Origin: Gloeobacter kilaueensis JS1
GTDB taxonomy: Bacteria > Cyanobacteriota > Cyanobacteriia > Gloeobacterales > Gloeobacteraceae
Length of the DNA: 64,000 nucleotides
Assembly: GCF_000484535.1 (NCBI RefSeq)
Contig: NC_022600.1
Span: 3,926,234-3,990,233 of the forward strand
Direction: 5' to 3'
Positions 1 through 7,902 of the stretch are shown here, piece by piece (the stretch's first letter is position 1; each line of letters opens with the position of its first letter). Made by a program: the position numbers and the translations under genes. The notes beneath the pieces were generated by a model that saw only the letters and a list, made by a program, of their open reading frames with translations, did no database searches and was not told the DNA's origin.

Positions 1-438
1 GCGCTTGCGATTGTCGATCTCTGCCGGTGTAAAGAAGCGGCCCTGAGAAAAGTTGATCCGGATGATCTGGGAGATGTTGAACGGCACTCCCTGGAGCTGG
101 CCCTGGGACTTGTGATCGCCCCAGTTGATCTTGCCCTGACCGACAGCGATCGGAGCGACGCGGCGGACGGAAGATGCCTGGGTGCGGACGGCTTCGATGT
201 CGGCCAGGGTGAGCGGCTGGCGGCCCCTGGTGCGCGGTCCGGCGTTGAAGATGCCGATCACGTTGGTGCCCAGCCCGGCAAACTGGTCGCTTACGAAGCG
301 TTGCGCCCCAACACCCAGAGCGACCACCAGGATCACCGCCCCGATGCCGATCACCAGGCCAATCATCGTGAGCACCGAGCGCAACCGGTTCGCCCAGAGC
401 GCCCCTGCCGCCAGCTTCAGATTCTCCAGCCAGTTCAC
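1..438 (-). CDS. ABC transporter permease, MacB/FtsX type (partial, N-terminal part)
   Basis: The reading frame runs off the left edge, so only the first 146 codons are visible. It starts at a GTG and opens with a short cytoplasmic stretch, then a hydrophobic segment (about residues 19-43, including VLTMIGLVIGIGAVILVVAL), as in MacB-type permeases. A soluble periplasmic stretch follows, with a LTLADIEAVR segment typical of the MacB core domain. Proteins of this family form the permease dimer of an efflux or lipoprotein-handling ABC pump that works with a HlyD-type adaptor. The HlyD gene lies 9 bp upstream in the same direction, so the two are almost certainly one operon. The ATPase is presumably outside the window. 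Confidence 0.85.
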   Translation of the reverse strand, partial: MNWLENLKLAAGALWANRLRSVLTMIGLVIGIGAVILVVALGVGAQRFVSDQFAGLGTNVIGIFNAGPRTRGRQPLTLADIEAVRTQASSVRRVAPIAVGQGKINWGDHKSQGQLQGVPFNISQIIRINFSQGRFFTPAEIDNRKR

Positions 439-447
439 CGTCGTTCC

Positions 448-1761
448 TTAATTGGTCAGATCGTTACTCTTGCCCAGCAGCTCTTCGATGTTGACATCGG
501 GCGGCAGCTTGGCAAAGAGCTTTTCGCCCGGTTTGAGGCCACTCAGGATCTGGGTTTTATCGCCCAGGCTCTGGCCGACCGTCACCTGCCGGTAGGTCGG
601 TCCTTTTTTAAGATCCGGCACGAGCACGCCGGTCTTGCCGTCGCGGGTGATGAGCGCCGTCGTCGGCACGACCAGCACGTCGCTCAGGTGCCCGGCAATA
701 AAGTTGACCGTGACATTCAGGCGCGATTTGAGGGTGCGGGCGGCCTCGTCGTCGAGGCGAATGCGCACCTGGAACTGGGTAATGTCCTTGTCGGTCACTG
801 CCTCCGGGGCCACCAGCCGGACGGTGCCTTTGAAAACTTTACCGGGATAGGCGGAGGTGGTGATCTGCACCGGCTGACCGACGTGGATGCGGGCGATGTC
901 CGATTCGGCGACGGTGGCCAGCACCTCCAGCCGGTCGATCATCAGCAAGATCGTGCTCGAGTTGGCCGAGTCGCCCTGGGTGTTGGAGGTGGGCGAGACG
1001 AAGGCTCCCGCCTGGGCGTAGCGCTGGGAGACGATGCCGGTAAAGGGGGCGCGAATATTGAGATCTGCCAGGCGCGTCTTGGCATTGGCGTACTGGGCCT
1101 GCGCTTCGTCGAGGGTGGCCTTGGCCGCCTGAATTTCTTCGTAGCGGGTTCCGACTTTGTAGAGGTTGAGCTTGGCTTCGGCACCCTTGAGCGATTCGCG
1201 GGCCCGATCGAGATCGAGGCGGCGGGAGTTGAGGTCTACGTCGGTAATCGCCCCAACTTTGTGGATTTGCTCGAAGCGCTTGTAGTTATTCTGGGCGATC
1301 TCAAAGTTGACGCGGGCGGAGCGCATGTCAGCTTCTGCCTGGGTAATCTCCTGGGTGCGAAAACCGTTGCGCGCCTGCAGGTACTTGGCCCGCGCCAGAT
1401 CGGCGGCGGCCTTCCACTGGGCGACCTCGCTCACCAGGCGGCTATCGTCCATGCGCGCCAGGATCTGCCCCTCGCGCACCGCATCGCCTTGATCGACGTA
1501 CAGCCGGGCGAGAATGCCCGCCTCCTTGGGACCGACGTTGACCTTGCGGTTGGGAGCGACCTGACCGGCGGTGGTGATCCGAACGTCGGTGTCGATGCGC
1601 TCTGCCGTCGTCAAAAACTTTGCGTACTTCGCACCAGCCTCGGTGCGCGGAAAGGCGAAGGTAAAAACCAGTGCCCCGACGCCAATAATTCCGAGCGCCG
1701 CCAGCAGCCAGCGCCAGGGAATCCGAAACTTTGACTCGACACTCACCTGGGACACAGCCAT
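448..1761 (-). CDS. HlyD/MacA-type periplasmic adaptor (membrane fusion protein)
   Basis: This 437-residue protein has one N-terminal membrane anchor (about residues 18-36), a lipoyl/biotinyl-like half (VGPKEAGILARLYVDQGDAV), a long alpha-helical coiled-coil hairpin (about residues 90-200), and the second half-motif (IRAPFTGIVSQRYAQAGAFV). Beta-barrel and membrane-proximal domains follow. Adaptors of this type bridge an inner-membrane ABC permease to a TolC-like channel. The ATG at 1761 was chosen because AGAGGAG lies about 9 bp upstream; the frame stays open for 26 more codons without a comparable site. It sits 9 bp upstream of the MacB-like permease. A TolC-like gene exists elsewhere in the window (37511-39109) but a partnership is only inferred. 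Confidence 0.9.
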   Translation of the reverse strand: MAVSQVSVESKFRIPWRWLLAALGIIGVGALVFTFAFPRTEAGAKYAKFLTTAERIDTDVRITTAGQVAPNRKVNVGPKEAGILARLYVDQGDAVREGQILARMDDSRLVSEVAQWKAAADLARAKYLQARNGFRTQEITQAEADMRSARVNFEIAQNNYKRFEQIHKVGAITDVDLNSRRLDLDRARESLKGAEAKLNLYKVGTRYEEIQAAKATLDEAQAQYANAKTRLADLNIRAPFTGIVSQRYAQAGAFVSPTSNTQGDSANSSTILLMIDRLEVLATVAESDIARIHVGQPVQITTSAYPGKVFKGTVRLVAPEAVTDKDITQFQVRIRLDDEAARTLKSRLNVTVNFIAGHLSDVLVVPTTALITRDGKTGVLVPDLKKGPTYRQVTVGQSLGDKTQILSGLKPGEKLFAKLPPDVNIEELLGKSNDLTN

Positions 1762-2082
1762 CCTGGTCTGCTCCTCTGTATAGCCACGCTGGATACAAAC
1801 TAGCAGTGCCTGGGCTATTGCCGCCACCGGCACATTCACCTACCGGCCAGAGTGAGCAAAAAATGAGCAGTTTTTGGTCTGTAGCCTTCCCCAAAGTGTG
1901 TGTTAACCCTGGAAGATATCGGCAACTCCCTCCTGTCCTGTCCTCGTTCGCCCTTGCAGGATGTCTTTCCGGCGAACCCAAAACCCGCACCTTCCGTCGT
2001 CTGCACCAACTGCGGCATCCTGCTCATCATTTGCTCCCTGAACAGCTGGACACCGGCCACCGGCTGGGCTTTGAATAAGCCC
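1762..2082. other. Intergenic region between divergent genes
   Basis: This 321-bp gap separates the adaptor gene from the signal-peptidase-like gene, which point away from each other, so it must hold promoters for both. I see no RNA gene, long repeat or clear consensus promoter. The frame of the downstream gene is open through part of it, but those upstream codons encode no recognisable protein segment. Confidence 0.4.
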
Positions 2083-2574
2083 ATGACGCAACGAATCGCT
2101 TTTTTGTCTATAGGCTGCCTGCTGGCCGGCTGTGCCCTGCAGACCGACGTGCGCCTGCGCAGGATGCCCGACAGCGGTATGGAGCCCACGATCCACAACC
2201 AGCAGGTCGTGCGCGAGAACTTCGACTGGCAGCGCACCAGACCGCTTGCCCGCTTCGATCTGGTCGTCGTCAAAGAGCCTGGCCCAAAAGCACAGACGAC
2301 GATCCGCCGGATCATCGCCCTACCCGGTGAGACGGTGCAGGTGAACGGCTATCTTGCCCGCGTCAATGGCCAGCCCCTCGCCGAACCGTTTGTCCAGAGA
2401 CCGCCCACCCGCTGTAAACAGGCTCCCTGCGCGCCTGAGCGCTTTGGTCCGCTGCGCGTCCCGGCGGGGGAGTACTTTTTGCTGGCGGACAACCGCAGCA
2501 CCGGCACCGACAGCCGCCTCTGGAAGACGCCGACGGTGAGCGCTCAGCATATTCTCGCTCTGGTGCAGCGCTAG
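2083..2574 (+). CDS. Signal-peptidase-I-like lipoprotein with a degenerate catalytic dyad
   Basis: The 163-residue product begins with a lipoprotein signal (MTQRIAFLSIGCLLAGC, lipobox LAGC at residues 14-17) and then resembles the S26 signal peptidase fold. It has an MEPT box (residues 30-33), a dyad-box region RRIIALPGETV, a VNGQPLAEPF strand, and a C-terminal DNRSTGTDSR box matching the family's GDNR...DSR. The nucleophile position, directly before the Met of the MxPT box, is Gly (PDSGMEPT instead of PSGSMxPT). The general-base Lys position is Arg (IRR instead of IKR). Both changes are unambiguous in the DNA. The protein is therefore probably not a peptidase. The ATG at 2083 was chosen because it gives the signal sequence. 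It converges with, and overlaps by 4 bp, the methyltransferase gene. Confidence 0.8.
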   Translation: MTQRIAFLSIGCLLAGCALQTDVRLRRMPDSGMEPTIHNQQVVRENFDWQRTRPLARFDLVVVKEPGPKAQTTIRRIIALPGETVQVNGYLARVNGQPLAEPFVQRPPTRCKQAPCAPERFGPLRVPAGEYFLLADNRSTGTDSRLWKTPTVSAQHILALVQR

Positions 2575-3428
2575 GGCTTGACGAACTTGAGCGTCATCCG
2601 GTCGCTCTCGCCGATCGCCAGGTACTTGTCGCGGTTCTTCTCACCCAGGGTCAAAGTCGGAGGCAGCGACCAGACGCCCCCCGGATAATCTTTGGTGTCC
2701 TTGGGATTGGCGTTGATCTCGGATTTGGCCACGAACTTGAAACCGGCTGCCTCGACTTTTTTGATCACGTAGTCCTCGGGCATATAGCCGGATCTCACGC
2801 TCGCCGCCTCCGGAACGCCGGCTCTGGCCCGGTGTTCCTCGACCCCGAAGATGCCGCCGCTTTTGAGCACTTTGAAGGCAGCGGCAAAAACTTTGTCGTC
2901 GTAGTTCTCCGCCGCCCAGTTGTGGATGTTGCGGAAGGTGAGCACCATGTCCGCCGAGCTGTCCGCTCCGAGGGTAAGGTTGGTGGGAGGAGCGATAACC
3001 ACCGTCTGGACCCTGCCGAAGGTCTTCGGATCGGAGGCGAGCTTTGTGTTCAAACTGCGGGCCATCGCCGTCAACTCCGAATCTTTCGGACCATTTGGAT
3101 CGAAGCTCGTCACGATAAGCTTGCCCCGCTCGGCGAGCACCGGAGCCAGAAGCGCAGTGTACCAGCCCCCGCCCGGCCACAGTTCGATGACGGTCATCTC
3201 GGGGCGCAGACCCAAAAACGTCAGCGTCTCCAGCGGATGGCGGTAGCGATCGCGATCGCGGGCCTTCTCAGAACGGTTTGGACTGGCTATCGCTGCGCGC
3301 AGCAGTTGCTCGGTACTGGCGGAAGCCACCTGCTCGGCCCGGGCGGACGGGGCAATCTGGACCGCACCGGCCAGCAGGACAACAGCCAGGGCACAACCGG
3401 CCAATGGACGACACTTCGACGAACCCAT
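2571..3428 (-). CDS. Exported SAM-dependent methyltransferase-like protein
   Basis: The 285-residue product has a Sec-type signal peptide (about residues 1-31, ending ...PSARA) and then a class I methyltransferase-like domain. The motif I region is VIELWPGGGWYTALLAPVLA, followed by VTSFDPNGPK and a strand-like MVLTFRNIHNW. It matches a family of periplasmic predicted methyltransferases found in many Gram-negative bacteria; no substrate is established. Motif I (ELWPGGG) departs from the usual E/DxGxGxG, so catalysis is uncertain. The ATG at 3428 has GGGAGG seven bases upstream. It is monocistronic between convergent and divergent neighbours. Confidence 0.8.
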   Translation of the reverse strand: MGSSKCRPLAGCALAVVLLAGAVQIAPSARAEQVASASTEQLLRAAIASPNRSEKARDRDRYRHPLETLTFLGLRPEMTVIELWPGGGWYTALLAPVLAERGKLIVTSFDPNGPKDSELTAMARSLNTKLASDPKTFGRVQTVVIAPPTNLTLGADSSADMVLTFRNIHNWAAENYDDKVFAAAFKVLKSGGIFGVEEHRARAGVPEAASVRSGYMPEDYVIKKVEAAGFKFVAKSEINANPKDTKDYPGGVWSLPPTLTLGEKNRDKYLAIGESDRMTLKFVKP

Positions 3429-3552
3429 AGATTTCCTCCCAAAAGGCGATCGTCTTCTCCCGCCAGCGATTATAACGGCCCGTTTCCCGGACCAGCCTTC
3501 AGGCAACCTTTTTGTATTATGCATGTAGCACAACACCGGTAGCTGAGTTAGA

Positions 3553-4821
3553 ATGGCTCCACGCCCGGCGCTCCTCTCTCTGGAGCGCGGCCTGTGTGTA
3601 CCACTGTCGAATGGTGTGCTGAGCGCTATGGGATGGAATCGCGGTTCAAACGATGGAGATCCGCTAGCCAGGGGCTTACTTGGCGCAGGCTGGCGGCCAA
3701 TGAGCCGGGATCTCGACTGGGATTATCTTGTCCATCTCGTCTTCAACGACGGCACCAAGTTTGGCCAGAAGAGCCTCGATGTCGCGAGCGACCTGGCGGA
3801 CGCCCTCAGCCGCAGCGATTATCCCTGGTGGGCGAACGCGCTCAATATCTTCTCAGAGTCGATGCAGTACGAACTGGGCGAGTACTGGGACTACATCACG
3901 CCCGATCCGGCCCTACCGGACTACCGTCACAAGGATGTGCTGAGCGTCGATCGGCCCGTGGTGCAGGCGGTAGGGCGCGGCAATATTCCCCTCGACTACG
4001 TGCTGAACCGGCTGCAGGAGATCGTTATCCAGCGCATCCTGGGTCTGTTGGGCCGCCCCGACACGATCAGCCAGTACTACCTCGACCGCTACTTTTACTA
4101 CCCGACGGAGAAGTTCGTCAACTGGGAACGGATGCTGGTGCCGGGGACCCTGTTTGCCCACTGGCAGGCGCAGCAGGTCTGGCTCAAGATCTGCCCGTCG
4201 CCCCAGCCCGGCAAGCAACAGTACAACCTGCTCGCCATCGATCTGCTGCCGCTTGTGACCAAGAGCGTCTACAACCTGGCGATTATTCTAAGCGGCTACC
4301 AGAGTCGCATCGGCCAGTTGCAGTCCCGCTATCCGATCCGCTCGTTTCCAGAATCGGTCCAGGCGTTTACCGACGTTGTGCAGCAGGCGGTGCTCGACGA
4401 AGAACAGCTCGCGGTGCTGGTACACGGTGAACCGGGCACCGGCAAGACGGCCTGGGCCCAGGCGGTAGCCAAAGAGATCCTCCAGCCTCTGGGCTTTGTG
4501 ATCTTCACCCTCGATCACGATGCGGTCGAGAACTTTGTGCCGCCCGCCTACCTCGAACGCATCTGTCTTTTGATCAACGAGGCCGACAACCTGGCCCAGA
4601 ACCGGGCGAGCGAAGCGGCTCAGACCAACAACAAGACCGAGCACGTCCTCAGCCTCCTCGACGGCACCCTCTACCGCAGCGTCATCGACGAGTCGGGCAT
4701 CCACGCCCAGCAAAAGCTGGTGGTTCTGCTCACCTGCAACACCACCGAGCGGCTCGACCCGGCCCTGCTGCGCCGGGGGCGCGTCAACCTCGTCGCCGAA
4801 TTTACCCACCGCTTCGTCTAG
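3553..4821 (+). CDS. AAA-family ATPase
   Basis: This protein of up to 422 residues has an N-terminal domain of about 260 residues that I do not recognise and a C-terminal AAA module. Walker A is GEPGTGKT (about residues 294-301), the Walker B region is CLLINEADN, sensor 1 is VLLTCNTT, and the arginine-finger region is LLRRGRV. The Walker B acidic pair reads Asn-Glu instead of Asp-Glu, which is unusual. The start is uncertain: ATG codons at 3553, 3628 and 3700 are all in frame and none has a strong ribosome-binding site. The conserved part seems to begin near 3700 (MSRDLDWDYL). It is followed 17 bp later by the MATE gene, possibly co-transcribed. Cellular role unknown. Confidence 0.75.
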   Translation: MAPRPALLSLERGLCVPLSNGVLSAMGWNRGSNDGDPLARGLLGAGWRPMSRDLDWDYLVHLVFNDGTKFGQKSLDVASDLADALSRSDYPWWANALNIFSESMQYELGEYWDYITPDPALPDYRHKDVLSVDRPVVQAVGRGNIPLDYVLNRLQEIVIQRILGLLGRPDTISQYYLDRYFYYPTEKFVNWERMLVPGTLFAHWQAQQVWLKICPSPQPGKQQYNLLAIDLLPLVTKSVYNLAIILSGYQSRIGQLQSRYPIRSFPESVQAFTDVVQQAVLDEEQLAVLVHGEPGTGKTAWAQAVAKEILQPLGFVIFTLDHDAVENFVPPAYLERICLLINEADNLAQNRASEAAQTNNKTEHVLSLLDGTLYRSVIDESGIHAQQKLVVLLTCNTTERLDPALLRRGRVNLVAEFTHRFV

Positions 4822-4838
4822 CCCTCCCTATCAAAAAG

Positions 4839-6167
4839 ATGCTCCCAAGCTGGCTCTCCTCCGCCATCGCCCCCCGTTTCTGGCGGCTGGCGCTCGTCAA
4901 CATCCTGTCGAATGTGATGGTGCCTGTGGCCGGGCTGGTGGATGTTGCCTTTTTGGGCCACCTCACAGAAGTCAGGCACCTGGCGGGCGTCGCCCTCGCC
5001 ACGGTGCTCTTTGACTTTTTGTACTGGTCGTTTGGCTTTTTGCGGATGAGCACGACCGGGCTCACGGCCCAGGCATCCGGGCGGGCAGATGCCGAGCGCG
5101 TCGTGCTCATCGGTGTGCGCCACTGGCTGGTCGCCCTCGGTCTCGGGGTTGCCCTGGTACTGTTGCAGTGGCCCTTGCGCGAGGTCGGCTTTGCCCTGAT
5201 GAGTGCCACGCCCGCCGTCAAAGAAGCGGGCCGCCAGTTCTTCGATGTGCTCATCTGGGCCGCCCCGGCGACACTCATCAACTTTGTCTTGGTAGGCTGG
5301 TTTCTCGGGCGCGAGCAGAGTGGCCGGGTGCTGGCTCTCACCGCCGTCAACGGCCTCGCGAACATCGTCTTTGACTATCTATTTATTGTCCAGTGGCACT
5401 GGCAGAGCGCCGGGGCAGGAGCGGCCACCGCCACCAGCCAGTACCTGGCTCTCGCCGTGGGCATGGTCTTTGCCCTTGGCCAGGTGGGACCAAAGGAGTT
5501 GCGCCGGGCTGCGCCCTTTCTTTTTGATGCTAAGGAATTGAAAGCAATCTTTCAGCTCAACCGCGATTTATTTATTCGCACCTTTGCGCTGGTGAGCGCC
5601 TTTGCCCTGTTTACCAATCTGGGAGCGGCTCTGGGCACCGATATCGTGGCGGCCAACGCCGTCCTGCTGCAGGTGGTGACGGTGGGAGCCTACTTTGTCG
5701 ATGGCTTTGCCCTCGCCACCGAGAGCCTGGCCGGTTACTTCAAGGGCGAGGGCAATCCCGGCAAACTGCGCGAACTGTTGTGGCTCTCCGGAACAGCCTC
5801 CTTCACGAGCGGCCTCGGTTTTGCCCTCGTCTTTGTCGTTCTGCCAGGACCGCTATTCGCTCTTTTAAGCAACCAACCCGCAGTGCTCGATCAGCTGGGG
5901 AGCTTCGTGCCCTGGCTGCTGCCGGTAATGGCCATCGGTTCGATCGCCTGGATGCTCGATGGCTATTTTCTGGGCCTCACCGAAAGCCGGGTCCTGCGCA
6001 CCACCACGCTGGTAGCTGTCGTCTGCTTCTTACCCTTCGCCTGGTTTGCCTGGCACTACCATTCGCCACACCTGCTCTGGCTGGCGCTCGCTGCTTTTAT
6101 GGCCGGGCGGGCGATCCCGCTTGCGCTGTGTGTGTCTGCAACCCTTACCCGTTCTCAGCCGACCTGA
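4839..6167 (+). CDS. MATE-family multidrug/organic cation exporter (DinF-like)
   Basis: The 442-residue protein is hydrophobic throughout, with about 12 predicted membrane helices, the usual MATE length. The opening (FWRLALVNILSNVMVPVAGLVDVAFLGHL) and the second-half repeat (LNRDLFIRTFALVSAFALFTN) match the DinF/NorM branch. MATE proteins export organic cations and metabolites using H+ or Na+ gradients. The start ATG has no obvious ribosome-binding site and lies 17 bp after the AAA gene, suggesting translational coupling. Its last 13 bp overlap the convergent small gene at 6155-6349. Confidence 0.92.
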   Translation: MLPSWLSSAIAPRFWRLALVNILSNVMVPVAGLVDVAFLGHLTEVRHLAGVALATVLFDFLYWSFGFLRMSTTGLTAQASGRADAERVVLIGVRHWLVALGLGVALVLLQWPLREVGFALMSATPAVKEAGRQFFDVLIWAAPATLINFVLVGWFLGREQSGRVLALTAVNGLANIVFDYLFIVQWHWQSAGAGAATATSQYLALAVGMVFALGQVGPKELRRAAPFLFDAKELKAIFQLNRDLFIRTFALVSAFALFTNLGAALGTDIVAANAVLLQVVTVGAYFVDGFALATESLAGYFKGEGNPGKLRELLWLSGTASFTSGLGFALVFVVLPGPLFALLSNQPAVLDQLGSFVPWLLPVMAIGSIAWMLDGYFLGLTESRVLRTTTLVAVVCFLPFAWFAWHYHSPHLLWLALAAFMAGRAIPLALCVSATLTRSQPT

Positions 6168-6349
6168 GCGGCAAGCAGTTCTGCCTGACGGATCTGGCCT
6201 TCGATAAAGCTTCTGGCGTCGGCGGCTGCCTGGTCTTCTGTCTGGAAGCAGAAGGGGCTCGTGTGCATCAACCCCTCCGGGCTCACGCAGTCGGCTGCGA
6301 TGCCGTTCCATTCTCGGCGGATTAGAATCTTCCAACCCCTGTAGTCCAT
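6155..6349 (-). CDS. Small conserved-looking protein, 64 residues
   Basis: This 64-residue soluble protein starts MDYRGWKILIRREWNG and ends with an alpha-helical, acidic stretch (TEDQAAADARSFIEGQI). The ATG at 6349 has AAGGG about eight bases upstream, and the codon use looks like that of the neighbours, which favours a real gene. The aromatic N-terminus followed by an Ala-rich helix resembles small cyanobacterial proteins of unknown function. It converges with the MATE gene with a 13-bp overlap. Confidence 0.6.
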   Translation of the reverse strand: MDYRGWKILIRREWNGIAADCVSPEGLMHTSPFCFQTEDQAAADARSFIEGQIRQAELLAAQVG

Positions 6350-6437
6350 GACCAACCCTTGATGTGGATAACTAATAGCGTAGAACCGAACCTGTGTCTG
6401 TCGATACGGCAAGCGAAATAAGCCGATCGGCAGAGAG

Positions 6438-7763
6438 TTAGATGCTGTCGGTGACGCTGCTGAACTGGAAGGAACTCGCCCGCACCGCAGGGACGACCAG
6501 CGCGCCGTGCCGCTCAACCTCTCCCAGTGCCTCGATGGTGCGCAGCAATTGGGGCAGGCTCTGGTTGAAGCGTAGATTTTTGATCGGGTAAGCGATCCGG
6601 CCATCCTCGATCCAGAAAGTACCGTCGCGGGTCATACCGGTGACACTCAGTTCCCGCTGGTTGATCGAACGAACGTACCAGGCGCGATGGATGAGCACGC
6701 CGCGCTCCATCCCGGCGACCAGCGCCTCCAGACTTGCTTGCCCGCCTGCCATCGCCAGAGGAGTAAACGCACCGGTGGCCGGGACACCCTGCTTTTGCGC
6801 CCAGTAGCGGCTGTAGCTCAGAGTCTGGGGGATGCCGTCTTTCACGATCTCAAGGCAAGTGTTGGGCAGCCCGTCCGCTTGAAAGGGCGGCGCGCACAAC
6901 AGCGGATGGGCCGGGTCGCGCACCAGCTGCACCAGCGGGCTGAAGAGGGTTTCGCCGATGCGGTTGCCGCCTGCTGGCCCCGATAAAAACGAGCGGCCCT
7001 CGTCGGCGGCGCGGGCATCGAAGTTTCCGCCCACCCAGCTCAGCAACTCGGCGAAGGCCGCCGGGTGCAGAACAACCGGGTAGGTGCCGGGTGCAATCGA
7101 TCGCGGATTGCGGCTATGGGCGGCCCGCTCGATCAGTTCACCGGCCAGTTCCGCACAGCGCAACCCATCGAACTGCCAGCCGGTGCGCTCCCCCCAGCTC
7201 GAACCGTCTTCTATCCGGGCAGTCAGGCCAAAGCGGGCAGTGGTCGTCCGGGCTGCTGCCCTGAGGCCAAGCGAGTTGCCCACTGCTCTCAGGCGGCTCT
7301 CGCTGCCAAGGGTGCCCGCGACCGTTACCTTTGCTGCCTCCGCCTGGGCACAGAGTCCCTGAATAATTTCACTCCTCACCAGCGGCGAGGTGTGCGCCGT
7401 CGCCTCATCGAAACCAGCCTGACGGGCGTCGTAGCTCTGGGGTGCCAATAAAGCGACGGCCTCCGGGTCCGCCGGAGCGATCCGCGCCAGCGCTTCGGAG
7501 CAGCGCACCGTCGCCTCGATCGCCTCAAGATCGGTTTCAGAAGTCGAGGCAGTGGCATGGCCGGCTCCAAAGTAGCTTGTGATCGCAAGCGCGAAGCGGC
7601 TCTGGTTGACGTTCTGGGTAATCTGGTTGCCTGCAAAGCGGCTGAGGGCTTCCTCGCCCCCCTCGATGCTCACAAAGACGCCATCGGCCTGGGAAGCGGC
7701 GACTACCCGATCGATCAGTTCCAGCGCCTGCTCCACTGCAAGTTTTTCAACAACAGTCATCAT
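6438..7763 (-). CDS. TldD/PmbA family protein, TldE (PmbA)-like
   Basis: The 441-residue protein matches the U62/TldD-PmbA family: an N-terminal helical domain (LELIDRVVAASQADGVFVSI), a central region, and the conserved C-terminal half (TNTCLEI-like PNTCLEIVKDG; YVRSINQRELSVTGMTRDG; IEDGRIAYPIKNLRFNQSL). It lacks the HExxxH zinc motif of TldD, so it corresponds to TldE, the non-metal subunit that pairs with TldD in proteolysis of peptides such as modified peptide precursors. No TldD gene is visible nearby. Two adjacent in-frame ATGs (7763, 7760) are possible starts. Confidence 0.88.
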   Translation of the reverse strand: MMTVVEKLAVEQALELIDRVVAASQADGVFVSIEGGEEALSRFAGNQITQNVNQSRFALAITSYFGAGHATASTSETDLEAIEATVRCSEALARIAPADPEAVALLAPQSYDARQAGFDEATAHTSPLVRSEIIQGLCAQAEAAKVTVAGTLGSESRLRAVGNSLGLRAAARTTTARFGLTARIEDGSSWGERTGWQFDGLRCAELAGELIERAAHSRNPRSIAPGTYPVVLHPAAFAELLSWVGGNFDARAADEGRSFLSGPAGGNRIGETLFSPLVQLVRDPAHPLLCAPPFQADGLPNTCLEIVKDGIPQTLSYSRYWAQKQGVPATGAFTPLAMAGGQASLEALVAGMERGVLIHRAWYVRSINQRELSVTGMTRDGTFWIEDGRIAYPIKNLRFNQSLPQLLRTIEALGEVERHGALVVPAVRASSFQFSSVTDSI

Positions 7764-7902
7764 CAGGTTAAAACAGGTTGATGGTTGCCATTGTCCAATA
7801 ATTCATTCCCAGCTTGGCAGCTTATTGCTGTAAAGTTTCACAGACCTCTCAGAGGGATACTCATGACGAATTGGTACATCTATCCTTCTAAATCAGCAGG
7901 AG

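Noticed and set aside
112..1734. Long plus-strand open frame (540 codons) opposite the adaptor gene
   Set aside because: It mirrors the codons of the well-supported HlyD gene on the other strand, has no domain, and reflects high GC content.
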